44,650 bases of DNA from Psychrosphaera sp. (GCA_028098005.1 JAOHFM010000009.1:1-44650); one strand, 5' to 3'; shown: positions 11,308-21,430, counted from the first letter of the stretch. The notes: generated by a model from the sequence alone, not told the origin. A program made the numbers and translations.

Positions 11308-13878
11308 ATGTATAAATTAAAACCACTTTCCAAGGTATTAAAATATACTTTGTTATCAAGTCTAACAGTTGGTGCGTCGGTGCCAACTCTTGCATTTGCA
11401 GAAGATGACAAAGTTGAAAAGAACATTGAAAAAATTGCTGTTGTTGGTACACGTGCCGCTCCTCGTTCAATAGGAGACTCTCCTGTTCCTGTAGATGTAA
11501 TCAGTGCAGAAGAATTTAATAAACAGGGCTCTACAGATATGGTTTCTATGCTGCAAACCACTGTGCCCTCATTTAATGTTAACGAACAACCTATTAATGA
11601 TGCATCAACTCTAGTTCGTCCAGCAAACTTACGTGGTATGGCAGCCGATCACACATTAGTACTTGTTAATGGTAAACGCCGTCACCGTTCAGCAGTTATT
11701 ACCTTCTTAGGTGGTGGTTTATCTGATGGTGCGCAAGGTCCTGATTTGTCGGTCATTCCTTCTGTTGCAATTAAACAAGTTGAAGTTTTACGTGATGGTG
11801 CCGCGGCTCAGTATGGCTCAGATGCTATCGCTGGCGTAATTAACTTTGTACTAAATGATGCCTCTGAAGGCGGTCGTTTTGAAGTTAAACACGGTTCTTA
11901 TTATGAAGGTGATGGTGATACGCTTCAAGTTGGCGGTAACATTGGCCTTCCTTTAACCGACAAAGGTTTCGCTAACGTATCATTTGAATTTAAAGAGTCA
12001 GACCCAACAAGCAGAAGTGTTCAGCGTGATGATGCTGCATCTCTTATTGCTGGTGGAAACAATTTTGTTGGCGATCCAGCTCAAGTTTGGGGTAACCCAG
12101 AGTTTAAAAACGACGTTAAAGTATTTGGTAACTTTGGTTTAGAGCTAACAAACGACTCTGAAGCATATATGTTCCTTAACTATGCAGAGCGTGAAGTTGA
12201 AGGTGGTTTTTACTTCCGTAACCCGCACAATCGTGGCGGTGTTTACGATGGTGGAACGAACGACGCAGATCAACAATTGTTGCTTGTTGCTGACTTAACG
12301 GGTGACATGAGCGGCAATTGCCCGATGGATATTCAAACGGGTAGTAATGTACTAAATAATCAACGATATATAGATCAAGTAGCAAACAATCCTGATTGTT
12401 TCGCTTTTAATGAAATGTTTCCTGGCGGTTTCACACCTAAATTCGGTGGTAAAATAGTTGATTCTTCAATAGCTTTAGGTACAAAAGGCGAAAGCAACGC
12501 GTTTATTGATGAACTCATGTACGACGTAAGCTTCTATGCTGGCTCAAATGAAGTTGATTTCATGATCAGCAACACAATCAATCCTAGTTTAGGTCCAGAT
12601 ACCCCAACGTCATTCAAACCTGGTAAGTATATTCAGTCGGAACAATCGTTAAACATTGATTTCTCTAAGTATATCGATAACTTTAACGATGGTGCACTTA
12701 ACGTTGCCGGTGGTTTTGAATTCCGTCATGAGTCATATGAAAGTATCGCTGGTGATTATAAATCTTGGGAAATTGGACCTTTAGCCTCACAGGGCTTTGG
12801 TATCGGTTCGAATGGTTTCCCTGGTCTTTCAGCTAAAAGTGCTGGTAAAAATGACCGTGACAGCTTCGCAACATATATTGATGTTGAATATAATGTGACT
12901 GATGACTTTATGGTTTCCGGTGCTCTAAGATTTGAAGATTTCTCAGACTTCGGAAGTACAACAAAAGGTAAATTAGCGGGTCGTTATCAATTAAATGAAG
13001 AGTTCGCGGTACGTGGTGCCTTTAGTACAGGCTTCAAAGCCCCAACTATCGGCCAATCAACTGTACGAAATGTAACAACAGCCTTTGGTACTGATGGTGC
13101 ACTGATTGATAGAGCAACATTACCACCAACAGACCCAATTTCGGTTCTGAAAGGCGGTTCAGCTTTAACTCCAGAAGAATCTGAGGCTATTAGCTTCGGT
13201 GTAGTTGCAGAATTAGACAACGGTTTATTTGTAACGGCTGACTATTTCAATATCGACGTAAGTGACAGAATCGCTACCGTTTCTGGTATTAAGCTAACAC
13301 CTGCTGATATTGATTTACTGTTATCTCAAGGTGTTCAAGACGCATCTAGTTTCTCAGAAGTAAGTTATTTCACTAATGATTTCGATACATCTACAGAAGG
13401 TTTAGATGTTGTAGCAAATTACAGCGCTGACTTCATGGATGGTGAAAACAAATATGCATTGGCATATAACTGGACAAAAACTGAAGTTACTCAACATTCA
13501 GACAACATCTCTACGGAACGTGTTCGAATGATTGAAGAGAATCTACCTGAACATCGCTGGAGCTTTACAACGACTCATTCAAATGAAGGTTGGAGAGCAA
13601 TGGTTCGTGTTAATTACTTCGCTGGCATTTATGAAGATCATTTAGATTCTGCATTGCCAATTGAAGATATTAGCGCAGAGTTCACGGTTGACGCTGAAGT
13701 TGCATATGATGTGAACGACAGTTTTGAAGTTATTGTAGGTGCGAAGAACTTACTAGATGAAACACCAGACGAAAATACAATGTGGGACAATGAAGTTGCG
13801 GGTGCAAAATACCCAGTAACTGCGCCTATTGGTATTAACGGTGGGTTCTACTACTTAAAAGGTGTTTATAAGTTTTAA
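11308..13878 (+). CDS. TonB-dependent outer-membrane receptor, ligand unknown
   Basis: Outer-membrane active transporter driven by TonB. Signal peptide residues 1-31 (cleavage after LAFA), then a TonB-box-like stretch (KIAVVGTRA), a plug domain (roughly 40-175: SPVPVDVISAEEFNKQG, LRGMAADHTLVLVNGKRRHRS, VEVLRDGAAAQYGSDAIAGVINF) and a 22-strand-type barrel ending in aromatic GVYKF, as outer-membrane sorting needs. At 856 residues it is a large member. The NGKRRHRSA and GAQGPDLSVIPS motifs belong to a family widespread in Alteromonadales and caulobacters, usually with unknown or carbohydrate/peptide-type ligands. Two cysteines (near residues 337 and 363) lie in one predicted extracellular loop. 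Ribosome site AAAGGGAAC before the ATG; terminator behind. Its only neighbour in the same direction is the amino-acid dehydrogenase, which does not settle the ligand. Confidence 0.9.
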   Translation: MYKLKPLSKVLKYTLLSSLTVGASVPTLAFAEDDKVEKNIEKIAVVGTRAAPRSIGDSPVPVDVISAEEFNKQGSTDMVSMLQTTVPSFNVNEQPINDASTLVRPANLRGMAADHTLVLVNGKRRHRSAVITFLGGGLSDGAQGPDLSVIPSVAIKQVEVLRDGAAAQYGSDAIAGVINFVLNDASEGGRFEVKHGSYYEGDGDTLQVGGNIGLPLTDKGFANVSFEFKESDPTSRSVQRDDAASLIAGGNNFVGDPAQVWGNPEFKNDVKVFGNFGLELTNDSEAYMFLNYAEREVEGGFYFRNPHNRGGVYDGGTNDADQQLLLVADLTGDMSGNCPMDIQTGSNVLNNQRYIDQVANNPDCFAFNEMFPGGFTPKFGGKIVDSSIALGTKGESNAFIDELMYDVSFYAGSNEVDFMISNTINPSLGPDTPTSFKPGKYIQSEQSLNIDFSKYIDNFNDGALNVAGGFEFRHESYESIAGDYKSWEIGPLASQGFGIGSNGFPGLSAKSAGKNDRDSFATYIDVEYNVTDDFMVSGALRFEDFSDFGSTTKGKLAGRYQLNEEFAVRGAFSTGFKAPTIGQSTVRNVTTAFGTDGALIDRATLPPTDPISVLKGGSALTPEESEAISFGVVAELDNGLFVTADYFNIDVSDRIATVSGIKLTPADIDLLLSQGVQDASSFSEVSYFTNDFDTSTEGLDVVANYSADFMDGENKYALAYNWTKTEVTQHSDNISTERVRMIEENLPEHRWSFTTTHSNEGWRAMVRVNYFAGIYEDHLDSALPIEDISAEFTVDAEVAYDVNDSFEVIVGAKNLLDETPDENTMWDNEVAGAKYPVTAPIGINGGFYYLKGVYKF

Positions 13879-13918
13879 TTAAGACTTAGTAACATAACAC
13901 TTTAATCGTAAAAAATAG

Positions 13919-13943
13919 AAAGCCCCATTCGGGGCTTTTTTTT
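13919..13943 (+). terminator. Intrinsic terminator after the TonB receptor
   Basis: 8-bp stem AAAGCCCC / GGGGCTTT, loop ATTC, followed by a run of T. Confidence 0.88.
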
Positions 13944-14010
13944 GACCATTGGTCAACTGCTATTAATAGCATTTATATTATTAGCCCAATTTAAATACCA
14001 GATAGACATA

Positions 14011-14038
14011 AAAAAAGCAGCCATAAGGCTGCTTTTTT
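14011..14038 (-). terminator. Intrinsic terminator ending the sdh-suc operon
   Basis: 12-bp stem AAAAAAGCAGCC / GGCTGCTTTTTT with a 4-base loop, about 40 bases beyond the sucD stop on the minus strand; T-runs in both directions. Confidence 0.88.
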
Positions 14039-14078
14039 ATTGGTTCAATATACGTTAGCTAATGCCAACGTAAATTGG

Positions 14079-14951
14079 TTACCAACCTGTTTTTTCTTTT
14101 AATGCTTTACCAATTTCAGCTAGTGAACGTACAGTTTTTACGCCCGCAGCTTCTAGTGCAGCAAATTTATCGTCAGCAGTACCTTTACCACCAGAGATAA
14201 TAGCACCGGCATGACCCATACGCTTACCTTCTGGAGCAGTAACACCAGCAATGTAAGAAACAACAGGCTTAGTTACATTTTCTTTAATGTATGCCGCAGC
14301 TTCTTCTTCTGCTGTACCACCAATCTCACCAATCATAACAATCGCTTCAGTTTTAGGGTCTTTTTCAAATAACTCTAGAACGTCAATGAAGTTAGTACCA
14401 GGGATTGGATCACCACCAATACCAACACAAGTAGACTGACCAAAACCAGCATCAGTAGTCTGTTTAACCGCTTCGTACGTTAGAGTACCAGAGCGAGAAA
14501 CAATACCTACACGGCCAGGCTTATGAATGTGACCAGGCATGATACCAATTTTACACTCTCCAGGAGTGATTACACCTGGACAGTTAGGACCAATTAGACG
14601 CACGCCTAATGTGTCGCATACTACTTTTGCATCAAGCATATCTTGAGTTGGAATACCTTCTGTAATACAAACGATTAGTTTGATGCCAGAGTTAGCCGCT
14701 TCTAAGATCGAATCTTTACAGAAAGGAGCTGGTACATAGATTACAGATGCATCAGCACCTGTTTCAGCTACAGCTTCAGCAACTGTGTTAAATACAGGAA
14801 GGTCTAAATGAGTTTGACCACCTTTACCTGGAGTAACACCACCAACCATGTTAGTGCCGTATGCAATAGCTTGCTCAGAGTGGAAAGTACCTTGAGCACC
14901 AGTGAAACCTTGACAGATTACTTTAGTATCTTTATTAATTAAAACGCTCAT
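14079..14951 (-). CDS. sucD: Succinyl-CoA synthetase alpha subunit
   Basis: With SucC converts succinyl-CoA to succinate with formation of ATP/GTP. The 290-residue length, the N-terminal CoA-binding Rossmann part ([20 protein letters not shown]) and the phosphohistidine region [17 protein letters not shown] (the active His lies in RMGHAG) identify the alpha subunit. The cysteine-containing CoA-ligase signature [10 protein letters not shown] is present. The ATG overlaps the sucC stop (TAATG), indicating translational coupling. Last gene of the operon, followed by a strong terminator. Confidence 0.97.
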   Translation of the reverse strand: MSVLINKDTKVICQGFTGAQGTFHSEQAIAYGTNMVGGVTPGKGGQTHLDLPVFNTVAEAVAETGADASVIYVPAPFCKDSILEAANSGIKLIVCITEGIPTQDMLDAKVVCDTLGVRLIGPNCPGVITPGECKIGIMPGHIHKPGRVGIVSRSGTLTYEAVKQTTDAGFGQSTCVGIGGDPIPGTNFIDVLELFEKDPKTEAIVMIGEIGGTAEEEAAAYIKENVTKPVVSYIAGVTAPEGKRMGHAGAIISGGKGTADDKFAALEAAGVKTVRSLAEIGKALKEKTGW

Positions 14952-16117
14952 TATTTACCCTCTGCAGCTTTAACTACTAGTTCAGCAGCGCTCTGTAAGC
15001 TTTCTGCTGCGATGATGTCTACGTCAGAATTCGCTAATACTTCACGACCTTTTTCAGCGTTAGTACCTTCAAGACGAACAACAACTGGCACGTTAACGCC
15101 AACTTCTTTAACCGCACCAATAATACCTTCTGCGATCATGTCACAACGAACAATACCACCGAAGATGTTTACTAGAACTGCTTTTACATTGTCATCAGAT
15201 AAGATGATTTTAAATGCTTCAGCAACACGCTCTTTAGTCGCGCCGCCGCCTACATCTAGGAAGTTTGCTGGGCTGCCACCGTTAAGATTAACGATATCCA
15301 TTGTACCCATTGCAAGACCAGCACCGTTAACCATACAGCCAACGTTTCCGTCTAGAGCAACGTAGTTTAGTTCCCATTTAGCAGCATCTGCTTCACGCGC
15401 GTCTTCTTGCGAAGGATCGTGCATTTCTTTAATGTCTGGGTGACGGTAAACAGCATTGCTATCAATAGCTACTTTAGCGTCTAGACAGTGTAGATCACCA
15501 GCTGGAGTGATAACTAAAGGGTTAACTTCAATTAATTCAATGTCTTTTTCTTTGAAAAGCTTAGCTAGACCCATGAAGATTTTAACGAATTGGCCAACTT
15601 GCTTACCAGAAAGGCCTAATTTAAACGCTAAATCACGACCTTGGTAAGGTTGTGCTCCTACTAATGGATCGATAGTCGCTTTAAGAATCTTTTCTGGAGT
15701 TTCTTCAGCAACTTTCTCAATCTCAACACCACCTTCTGTAGACGCCATGAATACGATACGACGGCTAGAACGGTCTACAACAGCACCAAGATACAACTCT
15801 TGGTCAATGTCAGTACATGTTTCAACTAAGATACGGCTAACAGGTTGGCCAGCAGCGTCTGTTTGGTAAGTAACTAGGCGTTCGCCTAACCACTTTTCAG
15901 CAAATGCTTTAATTTCATCTTTAGTTTTTACTAGTTTAACGCCACCCGCTTTACCACGGCCACCGGCGTGTACTTGTGCTTTAACTACAAATTCTGTTCC
16001 GCCGATTTGGTCAGCTGCCGCTGCCGCTTCCGCTGGAGTCTCGGCTGCGATGCCTTTAGATACAGGAAGCCCGTATTGAGCAAACAACTGTTTACCCTGA
16101 TATTCATGCAAATTCAT
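14951..16117 (-). CDS. sucC: Succinyl-CoA synthetase beta subunit (ADP-forming type)
   Basis: Beta subunit of succinyl-CoA synthetase. The start [22 protein letters not shown], the ATP-grasp region ([19 protein letters not shown]) and the C-terminal phosphate-power-helix domain ([17 protein letters not shown]) are characteristic; 388 residues is the E. coli length. The stop shares one base with the sucD start. A 145-base gap with a possible internal promoter separates it from sucB. Confidence 0.97.
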   Translation of the reverse strand: MNLHEYQGKQLFAQYGLPVSKGIAAETPAEAAAAADQIGGTEFVVKAQVHAGGRGKAGGVKLVKTKDEIKAFAEKWLGERLVTYQTDAAGQPVSRILVETCTDIDQELYLGAVVDRSSRRIVFMASTEGGVEIEKVAEETPEKILKATIDPLVGAQPYQGRDLAFKLGLSGKQVGQFVKIFMGLAKLFKEKDIELIEVNPLVITPAGDLHCLDAKVAIDSNAVYRHPDIKEMHDPSQEDAREADAAKWELNYVALDGNVGCMVNGAGLAMGTMDIVNLNGGSPANFLDVGGGATKERVAEAFKIILSDDNVKAVLVNIFGGIVRCDMIAEGIIGAVKEVGVNVPVVVRLEGTNAEKGREVLANSDVDIIAAESLQSAAELVVKAAEGK

Positions 16118-16147
16118 GATGTTCTGTCCATCTCTGTTATAAGTAAA

Positions 16148-16169
16148 AGGCTACACTTGTCGTGCAGCC
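16148..16169 (-). repeat. Imperfect hairpin in sucC leader
   Basis: GGCT-A-CAC / GTG-C-AGCC arms around TTGTC, a stem of seven pairs with one mismatch, in the region between the candidate sucC promoter and the sucC start. It could structure the sucC 5' leader; no T-run follows on the minus strand, so it is not a terminator. Confidence 0.3.
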
Positions 16170-16188
16170 ATAATTAACAAGCGGGGCT

Positions 16189-16216
16189 ATTATAGTTAAC
16201 CCCTCAATTAGTGCAA
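16189..16216 (-). promoter_or_regulatory. Possible internal promoter for sucCD
   Basis: On the minus strand TTGCAC (16211-16216), a 16-base spacer, then a perfect TATAAT (16189-16194), about 75 bases before the sucC ATG. The 145-base gap is by far the widest in the suc half of the operon. The -35 matches only its first three bases, so activity would be modest or regulated. Confidence 0.4.
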
Positions 16217-16262
16217 TAAAAGGTAGTTAAAATCACCGATTATTACGTTAATTTACGAGTAA

Positions 16263-17750
16263 TTAGATATCTAATAATAATCGAGCCGGATCTTCTAGTA
16301 ACTCTTTAACTGTTACTAAGAAGCCAACTGACTCTTTGCCGTCTACTAAACGGTGATCATAAGATAGAGCTAAGTACATCATTGGTAAAATTTCAACTTT
16401 ACCGTTTACCGCCATAGGGCGATCTTGGATTTTATGCATACCCAAAATAGCTGTTTGCGGTAAGTTAATGATTGGTGTTGATAACAGTGACCCAAATACG
16501 CCACCGTTTGTGATTGTAAAGTTACCACCTTGCATTTCTTCAACCGTAAGCTTTCCGTCACGGCCTTTAATTGCTAAGGCACGAATACCGTTTTCAATTT
16601 CTGCAAAGTTCATCTTGTCACAATCACGTAAAACTGGAGTAACAAGACCACGAGGCGTAGATACTGCAATGCTTACGTCAAAGTAGTTATGATAAACAAT
16701 ATCATCACCGTCAATAGAAGCATTAACTGCAGGGAATCGTTTAAGTGCTTCAACGACTGCCTTAACATAGAAAGACATAAAACCAAGACGAGCACCATGG
16801 CGCTCTTCAAACACATCTTTATATTGCTTACGAAGATCCATGATTGGTTTCATGTTGATTTCGTTGAACGTGGTTAGCATTGCTGTTGAGTTTTTAGCTT
16901 CCAACAAACGATTCGCAATGGTTTTACGTAAACGCGTCATAGGAACACGTTTCTGCGTACGGTCACCTGTAGGTGCTTGAACAGCAGCTTGTGGAGCCGG
17001 CGCCGATTTAGCTGGTTTATTTGCATTATTTGCAAACGCTTCAACGTCTTCTTTCGTAATTTTACCGTTTTTGCCAGTGCCTTTAATTTTACTTGCGTCT
17101 AAGCCTTTTTCAGATACTAAACGACGAACTGAAGGAGACATTACTTCATCTCCAGATTCTGCTTCGCTATCGCTTTCTGAGCTAGAAGAAGCTGCTGGTG
17201 CTGAGCCGCCTGCAGTCACTTCGGCAATATCTTGTTCACCAAGAACCGTATCGCCTTCACCATTCATTATCTTACTAATAACACCGGCTTCAGGAGCAAC
17301 TACTTCTAAAACCACTTTATCAGTTTCGATATCTACTAGGTTTTGATCGCGTTCTACTGTGTCGCCTTCTTGAACATACCAAGTTGCAATTGTTGCGTCA
17401 GCAACAGACTCAGGTAAAACTGGAACTTTAATTTTAACAACCGTCGTTTCTTTAGAAGCTTCCGCTTTCGTATTGTCTTTCTTAGGCGCTTCACTTGAAG
17501 ATGGTGCTGAGTCAGCAGCGCCAACTTTAGCGATAACTTGCTCGCCAAGAACGGTAGCGCCCTCTTCTTCTAATATTTCTGTAATAACACCGTCGTCTGG
17601 TGAAACTACTTCTAACACAACTTTGTCTGTTTCAATGTCAACTAAGTTCTGGTCACGAGATACTTTATCTCCAACCTTTACGTGCCAAGTAGCCACTGAT
17701 GCGTCTGCAACTGATTCAGGTAATACTGGAACTTTAATTTCAGTAGTCAT
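16263..17750 (-). CDS. sucB: Dihydrolipoamide succinyltransferase (E2 of 2-oxoglutarate dehydrogenase), two lipoyl domains
   Basis: Core E2 of the 2-oxoglutarate dehydrogenase complex: passes succinyl from lipoamide to CoA. Domain order: lipoyl domain 1 (residues 3-77, lipoyl-lysine K43 in ETDKVVLEV), Ala/Ser/Lys linker, lipoyl domain 2 (104-179, K145 in the same motif), acidic linker, peripheral-subunit-binding domain (about 204-241, [15 protein letters not shown]), flexible Pro/Ala linker, catalytic domain (from about 265) with SYDHRLVDG, catalytic His466 and Asp470. At 495 residues it is about 90 longer than the one-lipoyl E. coli SucB (405). [12 protein letters not shown] and [15 protein letters not shown] recur in both copies, so the extra domain arose by duplication. 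Starts 15 bases after sucA. E3 (lpd) is not in this window. Confidence 0.96.
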   Translation of the reverse strand: MTTEIKVPVLPESVADASVATWHVKVGDKVSRDQNLVDIETDKVVLEVVSPDDGVITEILEEEGATVLGEQVIAKVGAADSAPSSSEAPKKDNTKAEASKETTVVKIKVPVLPESVADATIATWYVQEGDTVERDQNLVDIETDKVVLEVVAPEAGVISKIMNGEGDTVLGEQDIAEVTAGGSAPAASSSSESDSEAESGDEVMSPSVRRLVSEKGLDASKIKGTGKNGKITKEDVEAFANNANKPAKSAPAPQAAVQAPTGDRTQKRVPMTRLRKTIANRLLEAKNSTAMLTTFNEINMKPIMDLRKQYKDVFEERHGARLGFMSFYVKAVVEALKRFPAVNASIDGDDIVYHNYFDVSIAVSTPRGLVTPVLRDCDKMNFAEIENGIRALAIKGRDGKLTVEEMQGGNFTITNGGVFGSLLSTPIINLPQTAILGMHKIQDRPMAVNGKVEILPMMYLALSYDHRLVDGKESVGFLVTVKELLEDPARLLLDI

Positions 17751-17765
17751 GGTTAATCCTTGAGA

Positions 17766-20573
17766 TTATTTAATCGTTAATGCGTCGTTGACCAACGCTT
17801 GTTGTTCTTTAGCATGGACGGAAGCGTAACCTACTGCTGGAGAAGCTGATGCTACTCGGCCTGCATAAGTTAAGTTTGCGCCCGATGGAATTGAATTCCA
17901 GAAATGGTGTTGACTACAATACCAAGCACCTTGGTTTTGTGGTTCTTCTTGACACCATACAAAATCTTTAACATGGCTATATTGCTCTATAACTTTATCC
18001 ATCTCTTCATGAGGGAATGGGTAAAGCTGCTCAACACGCACAATTGCTACGTCTTTTTGTTCGTTCTTACGTCGTTGATCTAACAAATCGTAATAAACTT
18101 TACCCGAACAAAATACGACTCTCTTAACATCTTTTGCCGAAATATCATCTATCTCGCCAATAATGTTTTGATAGGTACCTTCAGCTAACTCTTCCATAGT
18201 AGAAACAGCTAACGGGTGACGTAACAACGATTTAGGTGTCATAACAATCAATGGTCGACGCATTGGTCTAATTGATTGACGACGAATCATGTTAAATACT
18301 TGAGCCGGTGTTGATGGCACACATACCTGCATGTTGTGGTCGGCACATAGTTGTAGGAATCGTTCAAGTCTAGCTGACGAATGCTCAGGGCCTTGGCCTT
18401 CGTATCCGTGCGGCAGTAACATTGTTAGGCCGCATAAACGTCCCCACTTCTGTTCACCTGAACTGATGAATTGATCAATTACAACCTGTGCAACGTTTGC
18501 AAAATCACCAAACTGCGCTTCCCAAATTACGAGTGAATCCGGCTCCGCAGTTGCATAACCATATTCAAAAGCAAGAACCCCAACCTCTGACAATACGGCG
18601 TCATAAATTTCAAAGCGGCCTTGGCCTTCTTTAATATTTTCTAACGGTGTATATGTAGAAGCATCTTCCTGGTTGTGCAATACAGCATGACGGTGGAAGA
18701 AAGTACCACGACCAGAATCTTGACCTGTAAGACGGATATTAGTGCCACGGTCTACGATATCGGCATAAGCTAGTGTTTCTGCAAAGCCCCAGTCTAACTT
18801 TTTATCGCCGTTAAGCATCTTAATACGTTCGTCGTATTGTTTTTTAACACGCGAATGTAATTTGTGGCTTTCAGGGTAGCTAGTAATTTTAGCACCTAGG
18901 TCTTTTAACTTTTCAAGTTCAATTGCCTTTGCGTAGTCAATATCCCAATCATGGCCTAGGTAAGGAGCCCAATCAGCTGAATGTTGAGTCATTGGACGCT
19001 TTTCTTCGACCGTACACTCACCTTTATCTAAGATGGCTCGATATTCATCCATTAAACCTTTAACGTCATCGTCAGAAATGGCATTTTCAGCCTTTAACTG
19101 TTCAACGTACAAAGCTCTTGGAACTGGATGCTTTTTAACTTTTTTATACATAAGAGGCTGGGTTGCACTTGGCTCATCAGCTTCGTTATGTCCGTGGCGT
19201 CGATAACATACAAGGTCAATAACAACATCACGGTTAAATTTATTGCGATAATCAACAGCGATTTGAGAAACTAGGGCAACGGCTTCCGGATCATCAGAAT
19301 TGACGTGAAGTATTGGTGCCTGAACCATTTTAGCGATATCAGTACAGTACTCCGTTGAACGAGTATCTTCACTATTAGACGTTGTAAAGCCAACTTGGTT
19401 ATTTACAACGATTCGGATGGTACCGCCCACTTTATATGCTCTAGTTTGAGACATATTAAACGTTTCTTGTACTACGCCTTGACCTGCTATTGCAGAGTCA
19501 CCGTGCACAGTAATTGGCAATGCTTTTAAACCAGTTTCACAACCACGGCGATCTAGACGAGCTCGAACAGAGCCCATAACAACTGGATTAACAATCTCAA
19601 GGTGAGACGGGTTGAAGGCAAGCGCTAAATGAACATTACCACCGGCAGTTTCGAAGTCTGACGAATAACCTTGGTGATATTTTACGTCACCGGCCGTAAG
19701 ATTTGGATCGACTTTACCGCCGAACTCTTCGAATAACTCACCAGATTTTTTACCAAGAACGTTAACTAGTACATTTAGCCTACCGCGGTGGGCCATGCCA
19801 ATAACAACTTCTTTTTGGCCTTGCTCACCAGCTGCGTGAATAATTTCTTTAATCATTGGAATTAGTGAATCGCCACCTTCCAATGAAAAGCGTTTTGCTC
19901 CTGGGAACTTAGCACCTAAATACTTTTCTAAACCATCAGCGGCAACTAGGCCTTTTAAAATACGAGTCTTAATTTCTTTAGAAAATGATGGTTTACTTTT
20001 TATCGACTCAAGCTTACCTTGAATCCAACGTTTCTCATCTGTGTCTGTAATGTGCATGTATTCTGCACCAATAGAACCACAGTACGTCTGTTGAAGTGCT
20101 TGATAAAGTTCACCCAACGGCATTTTATCTTTACCAACAGCAAAAGAACCAACGTTAAATTCTTTAGATTTATCAACATCCGCTAAATCATGGTGCTCAA
20201 GAGAAAGCTCTCGAACTTTTTCCCTATCCCAAATACCTAGTGGATCGAGATTAGCGTTTTGGTGACCTCTAAAGCGAAACGCGTTGATTAGCTGTAACAC
20301 TTTTACTTGTTTTTCATCAGCCTGATCTGCCGCAGAAACCACGACGCGATCTTTGGTTTTGGCAAGCTGAGCAAATAAGTCACGAACTTCTGAATGCTTT
20401 GTTTCAACCGACACGCCTTGAACTTTTGGCAGTTGATCAAAAATTTCACGCCATTCATCACCAACTGACGTTGCATCATCTAAGTACAGTTCGTACATCT
20501 GCTCAACATATACCATGCTGTTAGCTGATAAGTGTGAACTATCTAGCCAAGTTTGCATAACACCTTCGTGCAT
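17766..20573 (-). CDS. sucA: 2-oxoglutarate dehydrogenase E1 component
   Basis: Thiamine-diphosphate-dependent decarboxylase that starts the 2-oxoglutarate dehydrogenase reaction. The 935-residue length and N-terminus (QTWLDSSHLSANSMVYVEQMYELYLDD) match E. coli SucA. The ThDP/active-site regions are visible: GMAHRGRLNVLVNVLGK, FNPSHLEIVNPVVMGSVRAR, HGDSAIAGQGVVQETFNMS and the E1 block LLPHGYEGQGPEHSSARLERFLQ. The first ATG (20573) gives the same spacing to WLDSS as E. coli; an alternative ATG at 20558 (MQTWLD) has a closer ribosome site (GAAGG). A terminator-like hairpin lies between sdhB and this gene. Confidence 0.97.
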   Translation of the reverse strand: MHEGVMQTWLDSSHLSANSMVYVEQMYELYLDDATSVGDEWREIFDQLPKVQGVSVETKHSEVRDLFAQLAKTKDRVVVSAADQADEKQVKVLQLINAFRFRGHQNANLDPLGIWDREKVRELSLEHHDLADVDKSKEFNVGSFAVGKDKMPLGELYQALQQTYCGSIGAEYMHITDTDEKRWIQGKLESIKSKPSFSKEIKTRILKGLVAADGLEKYLGAKFPGAKRFSLEGGDSLIPMIKEIIHAAGEQGQKEVVIGMAHRGRLNVLVNVLGKKSGELFEEFGGKVDPNLTAGDVKYHQGYSSDFETAGGNVHLALAFNPSHLEIVNPVVMGSVRARLDRRGCETGLKALPITVHGDSAIAGQGVVQETFNMSQTRAYKVGGTIRIVVNNQVGFTTSNSEDTRSTEYCTDIAKMVQAPILHVNSDDPEAVALVSQIAVDYRNKFNRDVVIDLVCYRRHGHNEADEPSATQPLMYKKVKKHPVPRALYVEQLKAENAISDDDVKGLMDEYRAILDKGECTVEEKRPMTQHSADWAPYLGHDWDIDYAKAIELEKLKDLGAKITSYPESHKLHSRVKKQYDERIKMLNGDKKLDWGFAETLAYADIVDRGTNIRLTGQDSGRGTFFHRHAVLHNQEDASTYTPLENIKEGQGRFEIYDAVLSEVGVLAFEYGYATAEPDSLVIWEAQFGDFANVAQVVIDQFISSGEQKWGRLCGLTMLLPHGYEGQGPEHSSARLERFLQLCADHNMQVCVPSTPAQVFNMIRRQSIRPMRRPLIVMTPKSLLRHPLAVSTMEELAEGTYQNIIGEIDDISAKDVKRVVFCSGKVYYDLLDQRRKNEQKDVAIVRVEQLYPFPHEEMDKVIEQYSHVKDFVWCQEEPQNQGAWYCSQHHFWNSIPSGANLTYAGRVASASPAVGYASVHAKEQQALVNDALTIK

Positions 20574-20619
20574 TAGATATATATCCTTGTAAGTCTTAAC
20601 GACTTTTTATTACAAAAAT

Positions 20620-20661
20620 TAAAATAAAAAAGAGCCCTTCCAAGTAAATGGAACGACTCTT
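20620..20661 (-). terminator. Terminator-like hairpin between sdhB and sucA (possible attenuator)
   Basis: On the minus strand, arms at 20649-20661 and 20630-20642 form 12 of 13 pairs (one G-T wobble, one G-G mismatch) around a 6-base loop, followed immediately by TTTTTTATTTTA. It stands 38 bases after the sdhB stop and about 57 bases before the sucA ATG. As drawn it is a complete intrinsic terminator inside the operon, which would lower sucABCD relative to sdhCDAB or make suc depend on a second promoter. Confidence 0.65.
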
Positions 20662-20698
20662 AGTGTTTAAAGTATAACCGCTGGACACTCTGCCAAGA

Positions 20699-21412
20699 TT
20701 AGACTGACCTCTGCAACAACATTGATTTAATATGACCAATCGCTTTTGTTGGGTTTAATCCCTTAGGACAAACATTAACGCAGTTCATGATACCGTGGCA
20801 TCTGAATACACTAAATGCATCATCCAAATCAGCTAAACGCTCGTCCGTTGCAGTATCACGACTATCGATTAAGAAACGATAAGCATGTAGCAAACCTGCA
20901 GGTCCGATAAATTTATCTGGATTCCACCAGAACGATGGGCATGATGTAGAACAACATGCACATAAAATACATTCATACAAACCGTCTAACTTGTCGCGCT
21001 CTTCAATTGACTGAAGATGCTCACGTGCAGGCGGTTGTTTATCATCATTAATTAAGAACGGTTTAACCTTCTCGTATTGAGTGTAGAACTGAGTCATGTC
21101 AATTACAAGGTCACGAACAACAGGCAGTCCTGGTAATGGACGAACAACTATAGTCCCCTTACCTAATGCTGACAGTGGTGTGATACAGGCTAAACCATTT
21201 TTGCCATTCATGTTCATGCCATCAGAGCCACAAACACCCTCACGACAAGAACGACGATAAGCTAACGTTGGGTCTTGCTCTTTAAGTAAATTTAGAGCAT
21301 CTAGAACCATCATGTCCTGACCTTCTTCAACTTCTAGTTGATAGTCTTTCATGTATGGAGCGTCATCAACGTCTGGGTTATAACGGTATACTGAGAAATT
21401 CAAAGTTTTCAT
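20699..21412 (-). CDS. sdhB: Succinate dehydrogenase iron-sulfur subunit
   Basis: Electron-transfer subunit of succinate:quinone oxidoreductase, on the cytoplasmic face of the membrane. Carries the 2Fe-2S ligands (SCREGVCGSDGMNMNGKNGLAC), then the 4Fe-4S (CILCACCSTSCP) and 3Fe-4S (CHGIMNCVNVCPKGLNP) sites. 237 residues, one residue shorter than E. coli SdhB. ATG start 18 bases after the sdhA stop. Last sdh gene before the hairpin that separates sdh from suc. Confidence 0.98.
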   Translation of the reverse strand: MKTLNFSVYRYNPDVDDAPYMKDYQLEVEEGQDMMVLDALNLLKEQDPTLAYRRSCREGVCGSDGMNMNGKNGLACITPLSALGKGTIVVRPLPGLPVVRDLVIDMTQFYTQYEKVKPFLINDDKQPPAREHLQSIEERDKLDGLYECILCACCSTSCPSFWWNPDKFIGPAGLLHAYRFLIDSRDTATDERLADLDDAFSVFRCHGIMNCVNVCPKGLNPTKAIGHIKSMLLQRSV

Positions 21413-21430
21413 AATTCGTTATTTACCTTA

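Noticed and set aside
15012..15365. 117-codon open frame opposite sucC
   Set aside because: Shadow of a highly conserved gene on the other strand; the translation has no recognisable features.
17202..17750. SucB repeat as an assembly artefact
   Set aside because: The two lipoyl copies differ at many bases and residues and have different linkers, so this is an old duplication, not a copied read.
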